64,000 nucleotides of DNA from Leptogranulimonas caecicola (GCF_023168405.1 NZ_AP025285.1:1672001-1736000); one strand, 5' to 3'. Positions 1 to 6,886 are shown, counted from the stretch's first letter. The notes: generated by a model not told the origin, from the letters alone. Translations and numbers: made by a program.

Positions 1-226
1 CACCATTCGCAAGTGCTCCTTCTACTGGGGCGTGGAGGCCTTCAAGTCCACCACCCAGGGCACCTTGTCTGCCACCATCTACGACGCCCTTAACGTGGTG
101 AAGAAGAACGGTCGCGTGGACACCGGCGACTTGGCAGTGGTCACCGCCGGCGACCCCCAGACTTCCCCCAGCCAAGGCGACTACATCACCAGCACCAACA
201 TGATGATGGTGGCCCAGGTTTCCTAA
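1..226 (+). CDS. pyk: Pyruvate kinase, C-terminal end (partial)
   Basis: The window opens inside a gene whose reading frame begins at base 2. The visible tail of about 74 residues contains YWGVEAF, then a stretch ending VVTAGDP and STNMMMVAQVS. This matches the C-terminal allosteric domain of pyruvate kinase, which makes pyruvate and ATP from phosphoenolpyruvate in glycolysis. The YWGV segment and the VTAG strand near the end are typical of the family. The catalytic barrel lies upstream, outside the window. A Rho-independent terminator follows 38 bases after the stop, so this is the last gene of its transcript. The identification rests on the tail alone. Confidence 0.85.
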   Translation, partial: TIRKCSFYWGVEAFKSTTQGTLSATIYDALNVVKKNGRVDTGDLAVVTAGDPQTSPSQGDYITSTNMMMVAQVS

Positions 227-264
227 TTCCTTGCCGAGAAGCCCTCGCAACCGCTCATTGATCA

Positions 265-301
265 AGCCCGTTGAGCCCATGGCCCAACGGGCTTTCTTTT
301 T
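265..301 (+). terminator. Rho-independent terminator after pyk
   Basis: AGCCCGTTG (265-273) pairs with CAACGGGCT (285-293) around an 11-base loop and runs into a T-rich tail ending at 301. It closes the pyk transcript and marks the left edge of the acquired region. Confidence 0.9.
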
Positions 302-636
302 AGGCAAGCGAAGATCCATACCTACAGAAACTGCCTGCGAGTGAACCGTTAAAGGAACGCACAGGAATACCACGCAGATAAATGGCACAGCCAGTTCTGA
401 TGAAATAGAACATATAGGAACTAAGACGTCTTACGACCCAGAAGGTTATTTAGCTCTTTAATGGGCGCTTAGGGCAAGTGCGAAGATAGGGCTCTTGCGA
501 AAGATCCGGTACGTTCGCACCATAAATCGGTGATTCATGCTCATATCTTTATTGAGCATGAATCGAACACTATCTATGACACCAATCGATATGCCCCATA
601 TTGATAGCGTCTATTTGTATGCAACAATATGTTACA
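302..636. other. Gene-less stretch with an inverted repeat
   Basis: I see no credible gene between the pyk terminator and the first CRISPR-like repeat. The one structured element is a perfect 12-base inverted repeat, GATTCATGCTCA (532-543) and TGAGCATGAATC (553-564), separated by 9 bases. It has no T-tract, so it is not an ordinary terminator. It could be an integration-junction element or a regulatory hairpin. An attachment site might lie here, but no matching copy was found at the right-hand edge of the element. Confidence 0.5.
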
Positions 637-669
637 GTCGCTCCCCTCACGGGGAGCGTGGGTTGAAAC
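637..669 (+). repeat. Solitary type I-C-like CRISPR repeat, copy 1
   Basis: A 33-base unit starts GTCGCTCCCC and ends GTGGGTTGAAAC. Its palindromic core is CGCTCCCC, TCAC, GGGGAGCG. The length, the stem and the TTGAAAC end match the repeat class used by type I-C systems. No second repeat follows at spacer distance and no cas gene is in the window, so this is not an array. The next base after it belongs to the stop codon of the HNH gene. A near-identical copy lies at 5633-5665. Confidence 0.7.
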
Positions 670-1125
670 TTACCAGCGCTCAGGCGTCAGAGCCACGCTG
701 GTTTGCAGCTCACGAGTAAAGCCCACGCGCTCATGGACAACGTTGTGCGCGTAGTGAGAGAGCGGGATGAGGTTTCGCACCACTTGTCCTGTGTGCTTGT
801 CCATGGCCCACTCGCTCAAGGCGTAGCCCGGAGAGACGTTTGCCCTCAGCACATGGTGGACGGTGGTGGCTGGAACATACTTGGCCGGGGCCTCATAAAG
901 CTCTGCGATGGACTCGCCGTGAGCTTGCTCCAACACTTTCTTCCTCAGCCGTCTCCAGGCAGGCGACCTGTAGAAGTTCCTAAGGCATCCTTCGGTCTCC
1001 AACATGTGCGCCAGCTTGCGGGCCAAATCCGCATCATAGCAAGGGACGATCAAGGGAGGGGGGCCATAGAACCTCGCAGCCCAAATTGCATCAATGGAAT
1101 TCTGAGGATTCTGGGACAAGGCCAT
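670..1125 (-). CDS. Phage-type HNH endonuclease
   Basis: The 151-residue product has FYRSPAWRRLRKKVLEQ, then TVHHVL, then NLIPLSHYAHNVVHER. This is the order of the small phage HNH nucleases that usually sit beside terminase genes and help cut DNA during packaging. The zinc-binding cysteine pairs of many relatives are missing, so it may be a metal-light variant or a weakened copy. I start it at the ATG at 1125 because a GGGAAGG purine run precedes it; the frame stays open to 1179. The 3' end touches the solitary CRISPR-like repeat. The terminase expected next to it is absent, consistent with a decayed prophage. Confidence 0.65.
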   Translation of the reverse strand: MALSQNPQNSIDAIWAARFYGPPPLIVPCYDADLARKLAHMLETEGCLRNFYRSPAWRRLRKKVLEQAHGESIAELYEAPAKYVPATTVHHVLRANVSPGYALSEWAMDKHTGQVVRNLIPLSHYAHNVVHERVGFTRELQTSVALTPERW

Positions 1126-1209
1126 CTGCAACCCGCCTTCCCGCGAAACTCGACACCCTAACAATACACACTCGAACACCTGTTTTTTCAGAAATAGTTG
1201 TCAATTTCC

Positions 1210-1271
1210 GCAGTTTTCCGAACTTTCCGCAGAAGCTGTCAAAAAGCGCAGTTTTCCGCAAAAAGCGCAGT
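1210..1271. repeat. Interleaved direct repeats
   Basis: GCAGTTTTCCG occurs at 1210-1220 and again at 1248-1258. AAAAAGCGCAGT occurs at 1241-1252 and again at 1260-1271. The two words overlap at their ends, giving a compact block of repeated sites like a small iteron or regulator-binding cluster. No gene reads directly from it. Confidence 0.55.
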
Positions 1272-2011
1272 ATCGGGCGAGCGGTATTGACTTTTTTCAG
1301 AAATGAATATATAGCCATCTAGCTGGAGTTATCCCCTCATGACCACCAACGCCCTACCCTGTCCACCGGAGGGGTGGCCCTGATTTTGTCCATCGCATTA
1401 TTTGTCCCGTTGGTGTACAATGTGGCTTCCCTTAATAGATTTAGAAAAATAAAAAACAACAAAGCGAGGGAGAATCCGTAGGCTGGGCCGCCGGTCTTTG
1501 GGGGGTGAAACAAAAATTCTCAAACGACCCGGGGGTATAATATTTATCTATTTTTGGTGGATTTTCGTTCATTTTTTGTTTTTCTTTTTGCGCTTTTAGC
1601 TGTGCTTTTATGTTCGTGTTAATGATATTGATGTGATGCATTATGTGACGATATCGGAATTGCTAGCGTGCATATGTTGTTCATTTTGGTTGATTTATAT
1701 GTACTGTTTAGTCTCTTATGTTGTGTAATTGCAGATGTTTGGCGAACGTTCGTTCTATCCGAATTCGGATAGTTATGTATTTGCTATTGTATGTACTGTT
1801 TATGGGACTGTGATTTAGCATTTGTGCTGGTGGCGGCTATGTGTTTATGGTGGATAACTGTGAGCTTATGAGTGTGATCTGGTGCGCTCCCCCACATGTC
1901 CACTTGCGCCACTGTAGGGCTGGAATTAGGCATTTAGCTGGTGTTATGTGGTGTGGTGGTGGGCTGGTGCTGGTGCTGCTCTGGTGGTGTGGTGGCTCTG
2001 ATCTGATAGGC

Positions 2012-2039
2012 GCTCTAGGCTCTAGGCTCTAGGCTCTGG
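2012..2039. repeat. 7-bp tandem repeat (GCTCTAG)
   Basis: Three head-to-tail copies of GCTCTAG (2012-2032) and a fourth variant ending in TGG. The AT-rich and TGGTG-rich surroundings contain no gene. Confidence 0.7.
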
Positions 2040-2094
2040 TGATGATCTGGTGGCCTGGTGGCTCCCTGGTGAGCTAATGCGCTCCCTAGGCATG

Positions 2095-2128
2095 GAAAAA
2101 GCCCATAGGCTCTATAGGCCCATGGGCT
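2095..2128 (-). terminator. Terminator of the XRE gene
   Basis: Read leftward, AGCCCATGGG (2128-2119) pairs with CCTATGGGCT (2109-2100) with one mismatch and is followed by five or six T. It sits 28 bases after the stop of the leftward XRE gene. Confidence 0.8.
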
Positions 2129-2155
2129 ACGTGGTTGGTGTGTGCTGCCTGGTCG

Positions 2156-2416
2156 CTACTTTGTGATGATGGCTTGCACATGGTCGCTATCGTCTACTAG
2201 TGCAAGGCGTAATCCTACCTTTTGGCATATATCCGCATAAGTCGATAGAGTCGGAGAACGCCCGTCCCCTATAGATGATGAAATATATGTTGGGTATTTA
2301 CCTAGGCTTATCGAAAGTTTCCTGTATGAGTCGGCCTTATCGGCCACATATCGGAGCGCTTTATCAGCAGATAAGTATTCCAACTTCTCGCCTCCCTTGT
2401 CGTTTTTAACAATCAT
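2156..2416 (-). CDS. Small XRE-like DNA-binding regulator
   Basis: The 86-residue product has a helix-turn-helix of the Cro/XRE kind in its middle: LSISLGKYPTYISS, then a second helix reading SPTLSTYADICQKVGLRL. Such proteins are repressors of phages and integrative elements or antitoxins. Its gene diverges from the run of small phage genes, and the DNA upstream carries repeated ATACGTGTT sites, so autoregulation and repression of the rightward promoter are likely. A terminator follows it. The exact family could not be named. Confidence 0.65.
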   Translation of the reverse strand: MIVKNDKGGEKLEYLSADKALRYVADKADSYRKLSISLGKYPTYISSSIGDGRSPTLSTYADICQKVGLRLALVDDSDHVQAIITK

Positions 2417-2567
2417 ACGTGTTTATCTGCGCTGTTCATAGATACTACACAATTATACGTGTTTATCGCTAAAAACAATTTTTGCCTTATCTACCTGTGA
2501 TTTTGCTCCATTTTGGGCCATATGAACAAAATTTCGTGTTGACCTATAACACGTATTGTTGTTTACT
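2415..2567. promoter_or_regulatory. Divergent control region with three XRE-type operator sites
   Basis: ATACGTGTTTATC occurs at 2415-2427 and 2455-2467, exactly 40 bases apart. The same word in reverse, ATAACACGTAT, occurs at 2546-2556. The third site lies between a -35-like TTGACC (2539-2544) and a -10-like TTTACT (2562-2567), spaced by 17 bases, which would read rightward into the small-gene run. The first site overlaps the start of the XRE gene. This is the layout of a lysogeny-type switch. The operator role is inferred from position and repetition. Confidence 0.6.
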
Positions 2568-2643
2568 CTTAATCAGCCCAAGGGCAACCAGACCCAACGG
2601 CTCCGAACCTTGAAAACCGCATAGCAGACAGATTCAAAAGAAA

Positions 2644-2692
2644 AGGCGACCCACTAAAACCAACTTTTGAAGCTAGTTTCAGCGGGTCGCCT
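2644..2692 (+). other. Stem-loop ahead of the Fst-like gene
   Basis: AGGCGACCC (2644-2652) pairs with GGGTCGCCT (2684-2692), with further partial pairing inside. It lies about 45 bases upstream of the small toxin-like gene. It could be a leader structure, an attenuator or part of an antitoxin RNA; there is no T-tract after it. Confidence 0.5.
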
Positions 2693-2736
2693 AAAGGCCC
2701 ATTCGCTACTTAGGACCACGATTTAGGAGATGGAAA

Positions 2737-2886
2737 ATGATTGATCTGCTCCTCTACATTCTCCAACTCCTCATTGTCTTCCTCGTTCCAATCATTCAAG
2801 CGGTTGCAGCCGCTTTGATAGCTGATTGGCTGAAAGAAAGGAAGGCCACAACTTACGAGGGCAAACATTTTAAACCTCGTAAGTAA
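2737..2886 (+). CDS. 49-residue membrane peptide, Fst/Ldr-like type I toxin candidate
   Basis: The ATG at 2737 is preceded by AGGAGA at good distance. The peptide has one hydrophobic helix (about residues 4-29, LLLYILQLLIVFLVPIIQAV) and then ADWLKERK, ending in a short basic tail. Small Fst/Ldr/Lpt toxins share this plan: a single membrane helix with a P-I-I type break, then a D/H-W-L motif and a charged tail. In those systems a small antisense RNA blocks translation, and stem-loops sit on both sides here (2644-2692 and 2884-2936). No antisense promoter was proven. It could instead be a phage holin-like peptide. Confidence 0.55.
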   Translation: MIDLLLYILQLLIVFLVPIIQAVAAALIADWLKERKATTYEGKHFKPRK

Positions 2887-2936
2887 TGAGGGGGAGAAGG
2901 GCATCTGATAGGTGCTCTTCTCTCCTCCTCATATTA
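2884..2936 (+). terminator. Long hairpin after the Fst-like gene
   Basis: ATGAGG-GGGAGAAGGGC starting at the stop codon pairs, with bulges, with GCTCTTCTCTCC-TCCTCAT, followed by an AT-rich tail. It is likely the terminator of the toxin message or of an opposing antitoxin RNA. Confidence 0.55.
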
Positions 2937-2967
2937 CTACCGGACTAAACCAAAAGAAAGAGTTCAG

Positions 2968-3054
2968 ATGAACGGAATCGCCTTTAGCCTTGCTAGGCTT
3001 GCCGGTTCTATTGTCGCGCTTTTAGTCGCTTTACACCTTTATAGAAATCGCTAA
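2968..3054 (+). CDS. 28-residue membrane peptide
   Basis: The ATG at 2968 follows the purine-rich AAAGAAAGAG. The peptide is a single hydrophobic helix (LARLAGSIVALLVALHLY) with a basic end, RNR. Its gene sits between the Fst-like peptide and the next phage gene and runs in the same direction. No family was recognised. Its length makes chance a real alternative, but the ribosome binding site and the hydrophobic pattern favour a real gene. Confidence 0.4.
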   Translation: MNGIAFSLARLAGSIVALLVALHLYRNR

Positions 3055-3066
3055 TAGCTAGGAGAG

Positions 3067-3465
3067 ATGAAAATGACTACCAAAAAAGAGCAGCTAGTAA
3101 ATGCTATCGAAAACACGAAGCCTCGTTCTTGTTGAGATAAAGGGGTGAAGGCTCAGGCTTTGGAAATGGTGGAAGAGCTCGATGATGAAACCGTCGACAA
3201 GATAGCAAATAGCAACAGAAAAGAGGTGATGACCGTTCTCCTCAATGGTGCCGATAGCTGGAGCAAATATAGCTATGGTGGATGCGCATTAATCTACGAC
3301 CCTGAAATCTGCGAACGTTACTCCACTCCGTCAGAGATCAAGCGCACCAAATGCGGAGAGAAAAGGCCCAACGCTCGTGAAGAGTGGCTCGATGTGCAGG
3401 CCCGAGAATGCGCGCAGGCAGCATGGCTAACTTTTGGGGCGCTGCGTCACATCATTTCTGAATAG
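3067..3465 (+). pseudogene. Phage protein interrupted by an in-frame TGA
   Basis: An ATG at 3067 behind GGAGAG opens a frame that reads MKMTTKKEQLVNAIEN, then TKPRSC, hits TGA at 3133-3135, and continues in the same frame as DKGVKAQALEMVEEL to 3465. The two halves look like one protein of about 132 residues. My recollection is that related phage proteins read S-A-W-D-K-G-V at this point, so the TGA would replace a tryptophan codon. Either the gene is broken or TGA is read through. A GTG at 3145 could restart the second half. The function of the family is unknown to me. Confidence 0.55.
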
Positions 3466-3558
3466 CGTTTCCAGTCAGTCCACTGTAGCCAATGCAGCGG
3501 CCTGACATGGGGACACTACCCCACTAAATCCCAATCACAACTAAAGAGGGACATGGCC

Positions 3559-3891
3559 ATGACCAACAGCAACGCATGGGTAGAATTTGATGAGAACTTT
3601 GATTCTCGCGATGGTGGCGCGCTCTATATACGCGATAACAACGATGGAACATACAGCGCAGCTGGTGCGCTCTGGTTGGATGGGGGAGACATGCAAGAGC
3701 GCCACTATACAGCCATTGTTTGTGACTTTGATGACAACCAGCTCACCTATGGAGACGTGCTGGTTACCGACGAATATTTCGCCGGTGACGCATTTGGCTG
3801 TGCAATCGATAGCGACATATCCCACGACATAGGCATGTTCTCCACCATGGGCGAGGCTGTCCAGGCTGTCCACCAATTCGCGAATGCTTAA
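3559..3891 (+). CDS. Hypothetical acidic phage protein
   Basis: A 110-residue, acidic, soluble protein. AGAGGG lies 8 bases before the ATG at 3559, which I prefer over the in-frame ATG at 3553. It contains YIRDNNDGTYSAAGALW near the start and DIGMFSTMGEAVQAVHQF at the end. No cysteine cluster, helix-turn-helix or membrane segment is seen. It belongs to a rightward run of small genes, each with its own ribosome binding site, typical of the accessory part of a phage genome. The function is unknown. Confidence 0.6.
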   Translation: MTNSNAWVEFDENFDSRDGGALYIRDNNDGTYSAAGALWLDGGDMQERHYTAIVCDFDDNQLTYGDVLVTDEYFAGDAFGCAIDSDISHDIGMFSTMGEAVQAVHQFANA

Positions 3892-3940
3892 TCAACACCA
3901 CGACCAACGTTCAAAAATTAGCCAGTAGAAAGGCACTACC

Positions 3941-4120
3941 ATGCTGCTTACCGACACCAACCTTTACCGCACTGTCCGTGACTACTGCGTAGACTACTAC
4001 GACGATGAAACCATCCTCGACATCGCCAGCGCCATTGTAGAGCGCGACCTCGCAGGATGGGATGACACCATCGATGACATAGCCAGCGAGGACTTCGAGG
4101 CATTTATTCAAGAGTTTTAG
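3941..4120 (+). CDS. Hypothetical 59-residue acidic protein
   Basis: The ATG at 3941 is preceded by AGAAAGG. The product is strongly acidic, with many Asp and Glu, and reads DYYDDETILDIASAIVERD, then WDDTIDDIASEDFEAFIQEF. The acidic, helical character recalls small phage anti-host or DNA-mimic proteins, but no family is recognised. It sits in the same rightward run as its neighbours. Confidence 0.6.
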   Translation: MLLTDTNLYRTVRDYCVDYYDDETILDIASAIVERDLAGWDDTIDDIASEDFEAFIQEF

Positions 4121-4215
4121 CGTCTCTAAGCTGTCCATCGTCGGGCATGGTGGGCAGCAATAGGGACACTGAGCGCCCATAACAATCCAACAACAGCCAA
4201 AGAGAAAGAGACGCC

Positions 4216-4485
4216 ATGGCCACTACTCGAGAGCAGATTGTCGACATTGTCCTCAACGACCCCATCCGCACGCCGTGGACTGGCACCGCCAACAGCATTG
4301 TTGTTCACAACAGCGCCAGCCATCAAATGGAGCTTTATGGCCCAACCACCAGCCATGGGTGGACACGCCTTAATGACTTGGGCATCACGCCAGACGAGGC
4401 GGCAAATTTAGGCATGACCACCAGCGGAAGGAATCGGCTTGGATTGCTAGGAGACAAGACGGCAGCACTGTACGCAAGCCTATAG
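4216..4485 (+). CDS. Hypothetical phage protein
   Basis: An 89-residue soluble protein starting at the ATG at 4216 after GAGAAAGAGA. The N-terminus reads MATTREQIVDIVLNDPIRT and the C-terminal half LGITPDEAANLGMTTSGRN. It has the same gene spacing and purine-rich leader as the other small genes of this run. No domain is recognised. Confidence 0.55.
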   Translation: MATTREQIVDIVLNDPIRTPWTGTANSIVVHNSASHQMELYGPTTSHGWTRLNDLGITPDEAANLGMTTSGRNRLGLLGDKTAALYASL

Positions 4486-4537
4486 CCACCACTAGCCACT
4501 AAATAACCATCAACGCAACGCAATAAAAGGAGCCATC

Positions 4538-4858
4538 ATGACCGCCACCAAGCAAATAAGCCAGCTCAACCATGGAAGGCAGCTGCTTGCCAGCCTCAGC
4601 CACGAGCTTATCTACTTCCTAATACTCAACACCTTCAGGACGAAGCGTGACATAGACGAACTCATTGATACGGTTCGCGCTGACAACGACACTACTTTGT
4701 CCAGCACCGACGCTCGCGACATCCATGCCTTCCTATCAAGCCTTGAGGATGCTTTTTGGAATGAGGTAGAGCTTCACGAAGAGCTCGACATGGAATTCAA
4801 CGGATACGACAACGGATACGAATACACCGATTTCATCATGTCCACCATTGCGCAATAG
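4538..4858 (+). CDS. Hypothetical phage protein
   Basis: A 106-residue protein behind AAAAGGAG, the best ribosome binding site of the run. It begins MTATKQISQLNHGRQLLASL and ends with an acidic, tyrosine-rich segment, FNGYDNGYEYTDF. The predicted structure is mostly helical. No function can be assigned. It is the last gene before the RelBE-like module. Confidence 0.6.
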   Translation: MTATKQISQLNHGRQLLASLSHELIYFLILNTFRTKRDIDELIDTVRADNDTTLSSTDARDIHAFLSSLEDAFWNEVELHEELDMEFNGYDNGYEYTDFIMSTIAQ

Positions 4859-4886
4859 CCATCGCGCTGCAGAGCAATCAATAGGG

Positions 4887-4910
4887 TATAATGTGTTACG
4901 TGTATTACAC
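4887..4910 (+). promoter_or_regulatory. Promoter and likely operator of the relBE module
   Basis: A consensus -10, TATAAT (4887-4892), is followed by GTGTTACGTGTATTACAC, an imperfect palindrome with GTGT and ACAC arms, and then AAAGGAGG. Antitoxins of this class usually bind such a palindrome to repress their own operon. No clear -35 was seen. Confidence 0.55.
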
Positions 4911-4926
4911 TAAAGGAGGCAATCAA

Positions 4927-5163
4927 ATGGCAACCATCGCAACGACAATGAGGGTACCTGATGATGTCGCCGCTCGATACGATCGACTGGCTAAAGCCAC
5001 TGGACGTACAAAAACCTTTTACATGACAAAAGCTCTCAGGGATGCTATCGACAGCATGGAATACGAATACGGAATCCTTCAAGAGCTTGAGGACTACCGT
5101 TCAGGTAAAACAGTTGCCTACAGCTCAGAAGAAATGAGGGCGCGCTGTGGCCTGGATGGTTAA
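4927..5163 (+). CDS. RelB-type ribbon-helix-helix antitoxin, copy 1
   Basis: A 78-residue protein. TTMRVPDDVAARYDRLAKAT is the strand and first helix of a ribbon-helix-helix domain; the C-terminal part (ILQELEDYRSGKTVAYSSEE) is the toxin-binding tail seen in RelB/DUF6290-type antitoxins. I start it at the ATG at 4927, 7 bases after AAAGGAGG. Its last 17 bases overlap the toxin gene in another frame, the usual coupling of such pairs. It should neutralise the RelE-like product and repress the shared promoter. A second copy lies at 8495-8731. Confidence 0.85.
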   Translation: MATIATTMRVPDDVAARYDRLAKATGRTKTFYMTKALRDAIDSMEYEYGILQELEDYRSGKTVAYSSEEMRARCGLDG

Positions 5164-5416
5164 GTATCTCCCTAAGGCCGACAAATCCCTGCGCAAGATG
5201 GATAAGCAGACATCCAAGCTCATTCTCGACCGCATGGATGAGATCGCAGCACTTAACGACCCAAGAAGCCGAGGCAAGGCACTAGAGGGAACCCTGACGG
5301 GGTTTTGGCGTTATCGTATAAACGGTTATCGTGTGATATGTTCCATCGAAGATAGCGAGTTGGTCATTCTCGCGGTATCCGTCGACCATCGGAGCAAAGT
5401 TTACAAACGTCACTAA
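5147..5416 (+). CDS. RelE/ParE-family toxin, copy 1
   Basis: An 89-residue basic protein. It begins MAWMVKYLPKADKSLRKMDK from a GTG inside the antitoxin gene, the normal RelE start (W-x-V-x-Y). The core ends GFWRYRINGYRVICSIED, then VDHRSKVYKRH. RelE toxins cut mRNA in the ribosomal A site; the family fold uses basic residues such as those in WRYRINGYRV. It is intact here, unlike the copy at 8715. A terminator follows directly. Confidence 0.85.
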   Translation: MAWMVKYLPKADKSLRKMDKQTSKLILDRMDEIAALNDPRSRGKALEGTLTGFWRYRINGYRVICSIEDSELVILAVSVDHRSKVYKRH

Positions 5417-5425
5417 ACAGAAATA

Positions 5426-5457
5426 GCCCTGACTGCCATCATGACAGCCAGGGCATT
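5426..5457 (+). terminator. Terminator of the relBE module
   Basis: GCCCTGACTG and CAGCCAGGGC form an imperfect stem followed by ATTTTTG. A sister hairpin without the T-tract follows the decayed second copy of the module. Confidence 0.8.
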
Positions 5458-5632
5458 TTTGTGCGCATCGTTAATCCTCAGCACCACCAACGCCAGCAAT
5501 GCAGCCGCCATAGCCAGCACCATCCATGATTTCCATTGCAGTGTTGTACATCTGTCGTATTGTGGTTTCTGGCACCAGAAACACCATCGCAAGCTCTTTC
5601 CAGCTGCACCAATTTGCGCATCCCAGCCATAC

Positions 5633-5665
5633 GTCGCTCCCCTCACGGGGAGCGTGGGCTGAATC
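5633..5665 (+). repeat. Solitary type I-C-like CRISPR repeat, copy 2
   Basis: The same unit as at 637-669 with two differences near its 3' end (GGGCTGAATC instead of GGGTTGAAAC). The stem CGCTCCCC/GGGGAGCG is intact. Phage head-protein sequence begins right after it, in frame but without the expected N-terminal part. About 215 bases separate it from the relE stop; that stretch contains only the terminator and no clear gene. Confidence 0.65.
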
Positions 5666-6690
5666 ATTCTATCCTCGGCCTCTTGAGACCAGCGAGATGG
5701 CCGAGAAGGCTGGACGAGTAGGCCATTACCAGGCAGGAAAGCTTACCAAGCAAAATGTTGACGGCTTCATCCAGCAGATGGCCAAGTCCACCGGGGGCCA
5801 AGTTCGCCGCACTGCCAGCATGACGGTGGCAGGCATTACGGGAGCGCAACCAAAACACTCAAAGATCCGTTACGCCCGAGCGCTCCAAGGGCTGGAGTCT
5901 TGCGGCTGGTGCTTCATGCTTGCCAGCAGAGGATTTGTCTACCGCTCAGAGGAAGCTGCCTCGCACTCCCATCGCGGGTGCAAGTGCGTCGTCATGGCAG
6001 GCAGAGAGGGCGACACCATTGAGGGCTATGACCTAGAGGGTATTCAGGATCGCTACAACAAAGTCGCCAAGGCCTGTGGGGGTGGACATCTTCACCGACA
6101 AGGACACCCGCTTAGACCAGCTCTCGAGAGAAGACTACGACCGCATCGCTCGCTTTGCCGAGCTACACGATCCTGAGTGGCTTTCAAGGGGCATTTTGCC
6201 AACCATCGACTATCGATACACCAGTAGAGAAGAAATAGAACACTCAATGGATTCCGTCAACCTTTCTACCATTGATTTCTTAAGGGATGAGGGCTTTAAG
6301 ATCACTCCAAGACCCCCTCATGCAATCGGTAAAAATGGGAAGGTGCTGGATGGTGTGACAAATCCCGACATCTACATTAATAACTCGGAAATATGGGAGA
6401 TTAAGCACAGAGCCGCATCTAATCCTGGACGAAAAAATGGGAAACTGACTTTTGTGTACAACTCCCTCCATGGTGGCAAGAAAAACTTTCGCAATGTCTA
6501 TGACCCAGACAAAAAAATTGGGACAGGCCCCGCCGATAAAATAAGAATTATTTTGGATGTTGGACCACACGAGATAAATGCCACGAACAAAGAGATTGAA
6601 GACTATATAAAGAAAGAAATGAAGTTCAACAATATTGATGAGGTATTGGTGATCTATCCCGATAAAAGTTTGGGATTCTATAAAAAATAA
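5666..6690 (+). pseudogene. MuF-type phage head protein fused to a nuclease toxin domain, truncated and frameshifted
   Basis: The first part reads AEKAGRVGHYQAGKLTKQ, RTASMTVAGITGA, ARALQGLESCGWCFMLASRG and HRGCKCVV. This is the C-terminal part of a MuF-like minor head protein; the N-terminal part is missing at the CRISPR-like repeat. The frame changes at a run of five G (6078-6082). Removing one G joins KVAKACG to VDIFTDKDTRLDQL without a stop. The second part ends in a toxin-like domain with DIYINNSEIWEIKH, a D...E-x-K nuclease signature seen in CdiA-type tRNA nucleases. MuF-toxin fusions are known in temperate phages. A GTG at 6076 could start the toxin part alone. No immunity gene is recognised beside it. 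Confidence 0.65.
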
Positions 6691-6776
6691 AGGCCGGAGC
6701 AATACTCGTAGCCTGAGTAAAACCTCGACCTTTTGATATCTAGTATACCCCATCTGCAGAGTACTAACAATCATAG

Positions 6777-6850
6777 TTTCCGCTGGTCTAACGGCAAGAC
6801 GTTGGATTCTGGTTCCAAAGATCGGGGTTCGGCTCCTCGGCGGAAAGCCA
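6777..6850 (+). tRNA. tRNA-Gln (CUG anticodon), phage-borne
   Basis: All arms fold perfectly. The acceptor is TTTCCGC/GCGGAAA, the D stem GTCT/AGAC and the anticodon stem TTGGA/TCCAA, with loop TTCTGGT giving anticodon CTG (6809-6811). The T stem is CGGGG/CCTCG with loop TTCGGCT. Discriminator G and an encoded CCA (6848-6850) follow. The usual A58 of the T loop is G, which is unusual. It lies 86 bases after the toxin-domain frame and is followed by its own terminator, so it is probably expressed. Confidence 0.85.
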
Positions 6851-6863
6851 TCTCGTTGAATCA

Positions 6864-6886
6864 AGCGCCTCAAGGGCGCTTTTTTC
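6864..6886 (+). terminator. Terminator after tRNA-Gln
   Basis: AGCGCC and GGCGCT pair around a 5-base loop and are followed by TTTTTTC, 14 bases after the encoded CCA. Confidence 0.85.

Larger units (their letters stand above)
1126..2094. other. Gene-less, partly AT-rich stretch
   Basis: Nearly 1 kb without a convincing gene. Bases 1430-1830 are clearly richer in A+T than the host DNA, and 1930-2080 is a low-complexity run of TGGTG and GCTCTAG words. Short open frames here lack ribosome binding sites and recognisable motifs. The composition suggests imported or decayed mobile-element DNA. Confidence 0.5.

Noticed and set aside
1441-1641. A leftward 66-residue frame
   Set aside because: Lysine-rich, in AT-rich DNA, without a ribosome binding site or motif.
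637-5665. A CRISPR array
   Set aside because: Only two repeats 5 kb apart, no regular spacers and no cas genes. I report solitary repeats instead.
5413-5667. A leftward membrane-protein frame between relE and the second repeat
   Set aside because: It overlaps the relBE terminator and the CRISPR-like repeat, has no ribosome binding site, and its hydrophobicity comes from GCC/GCT-rich sequence.
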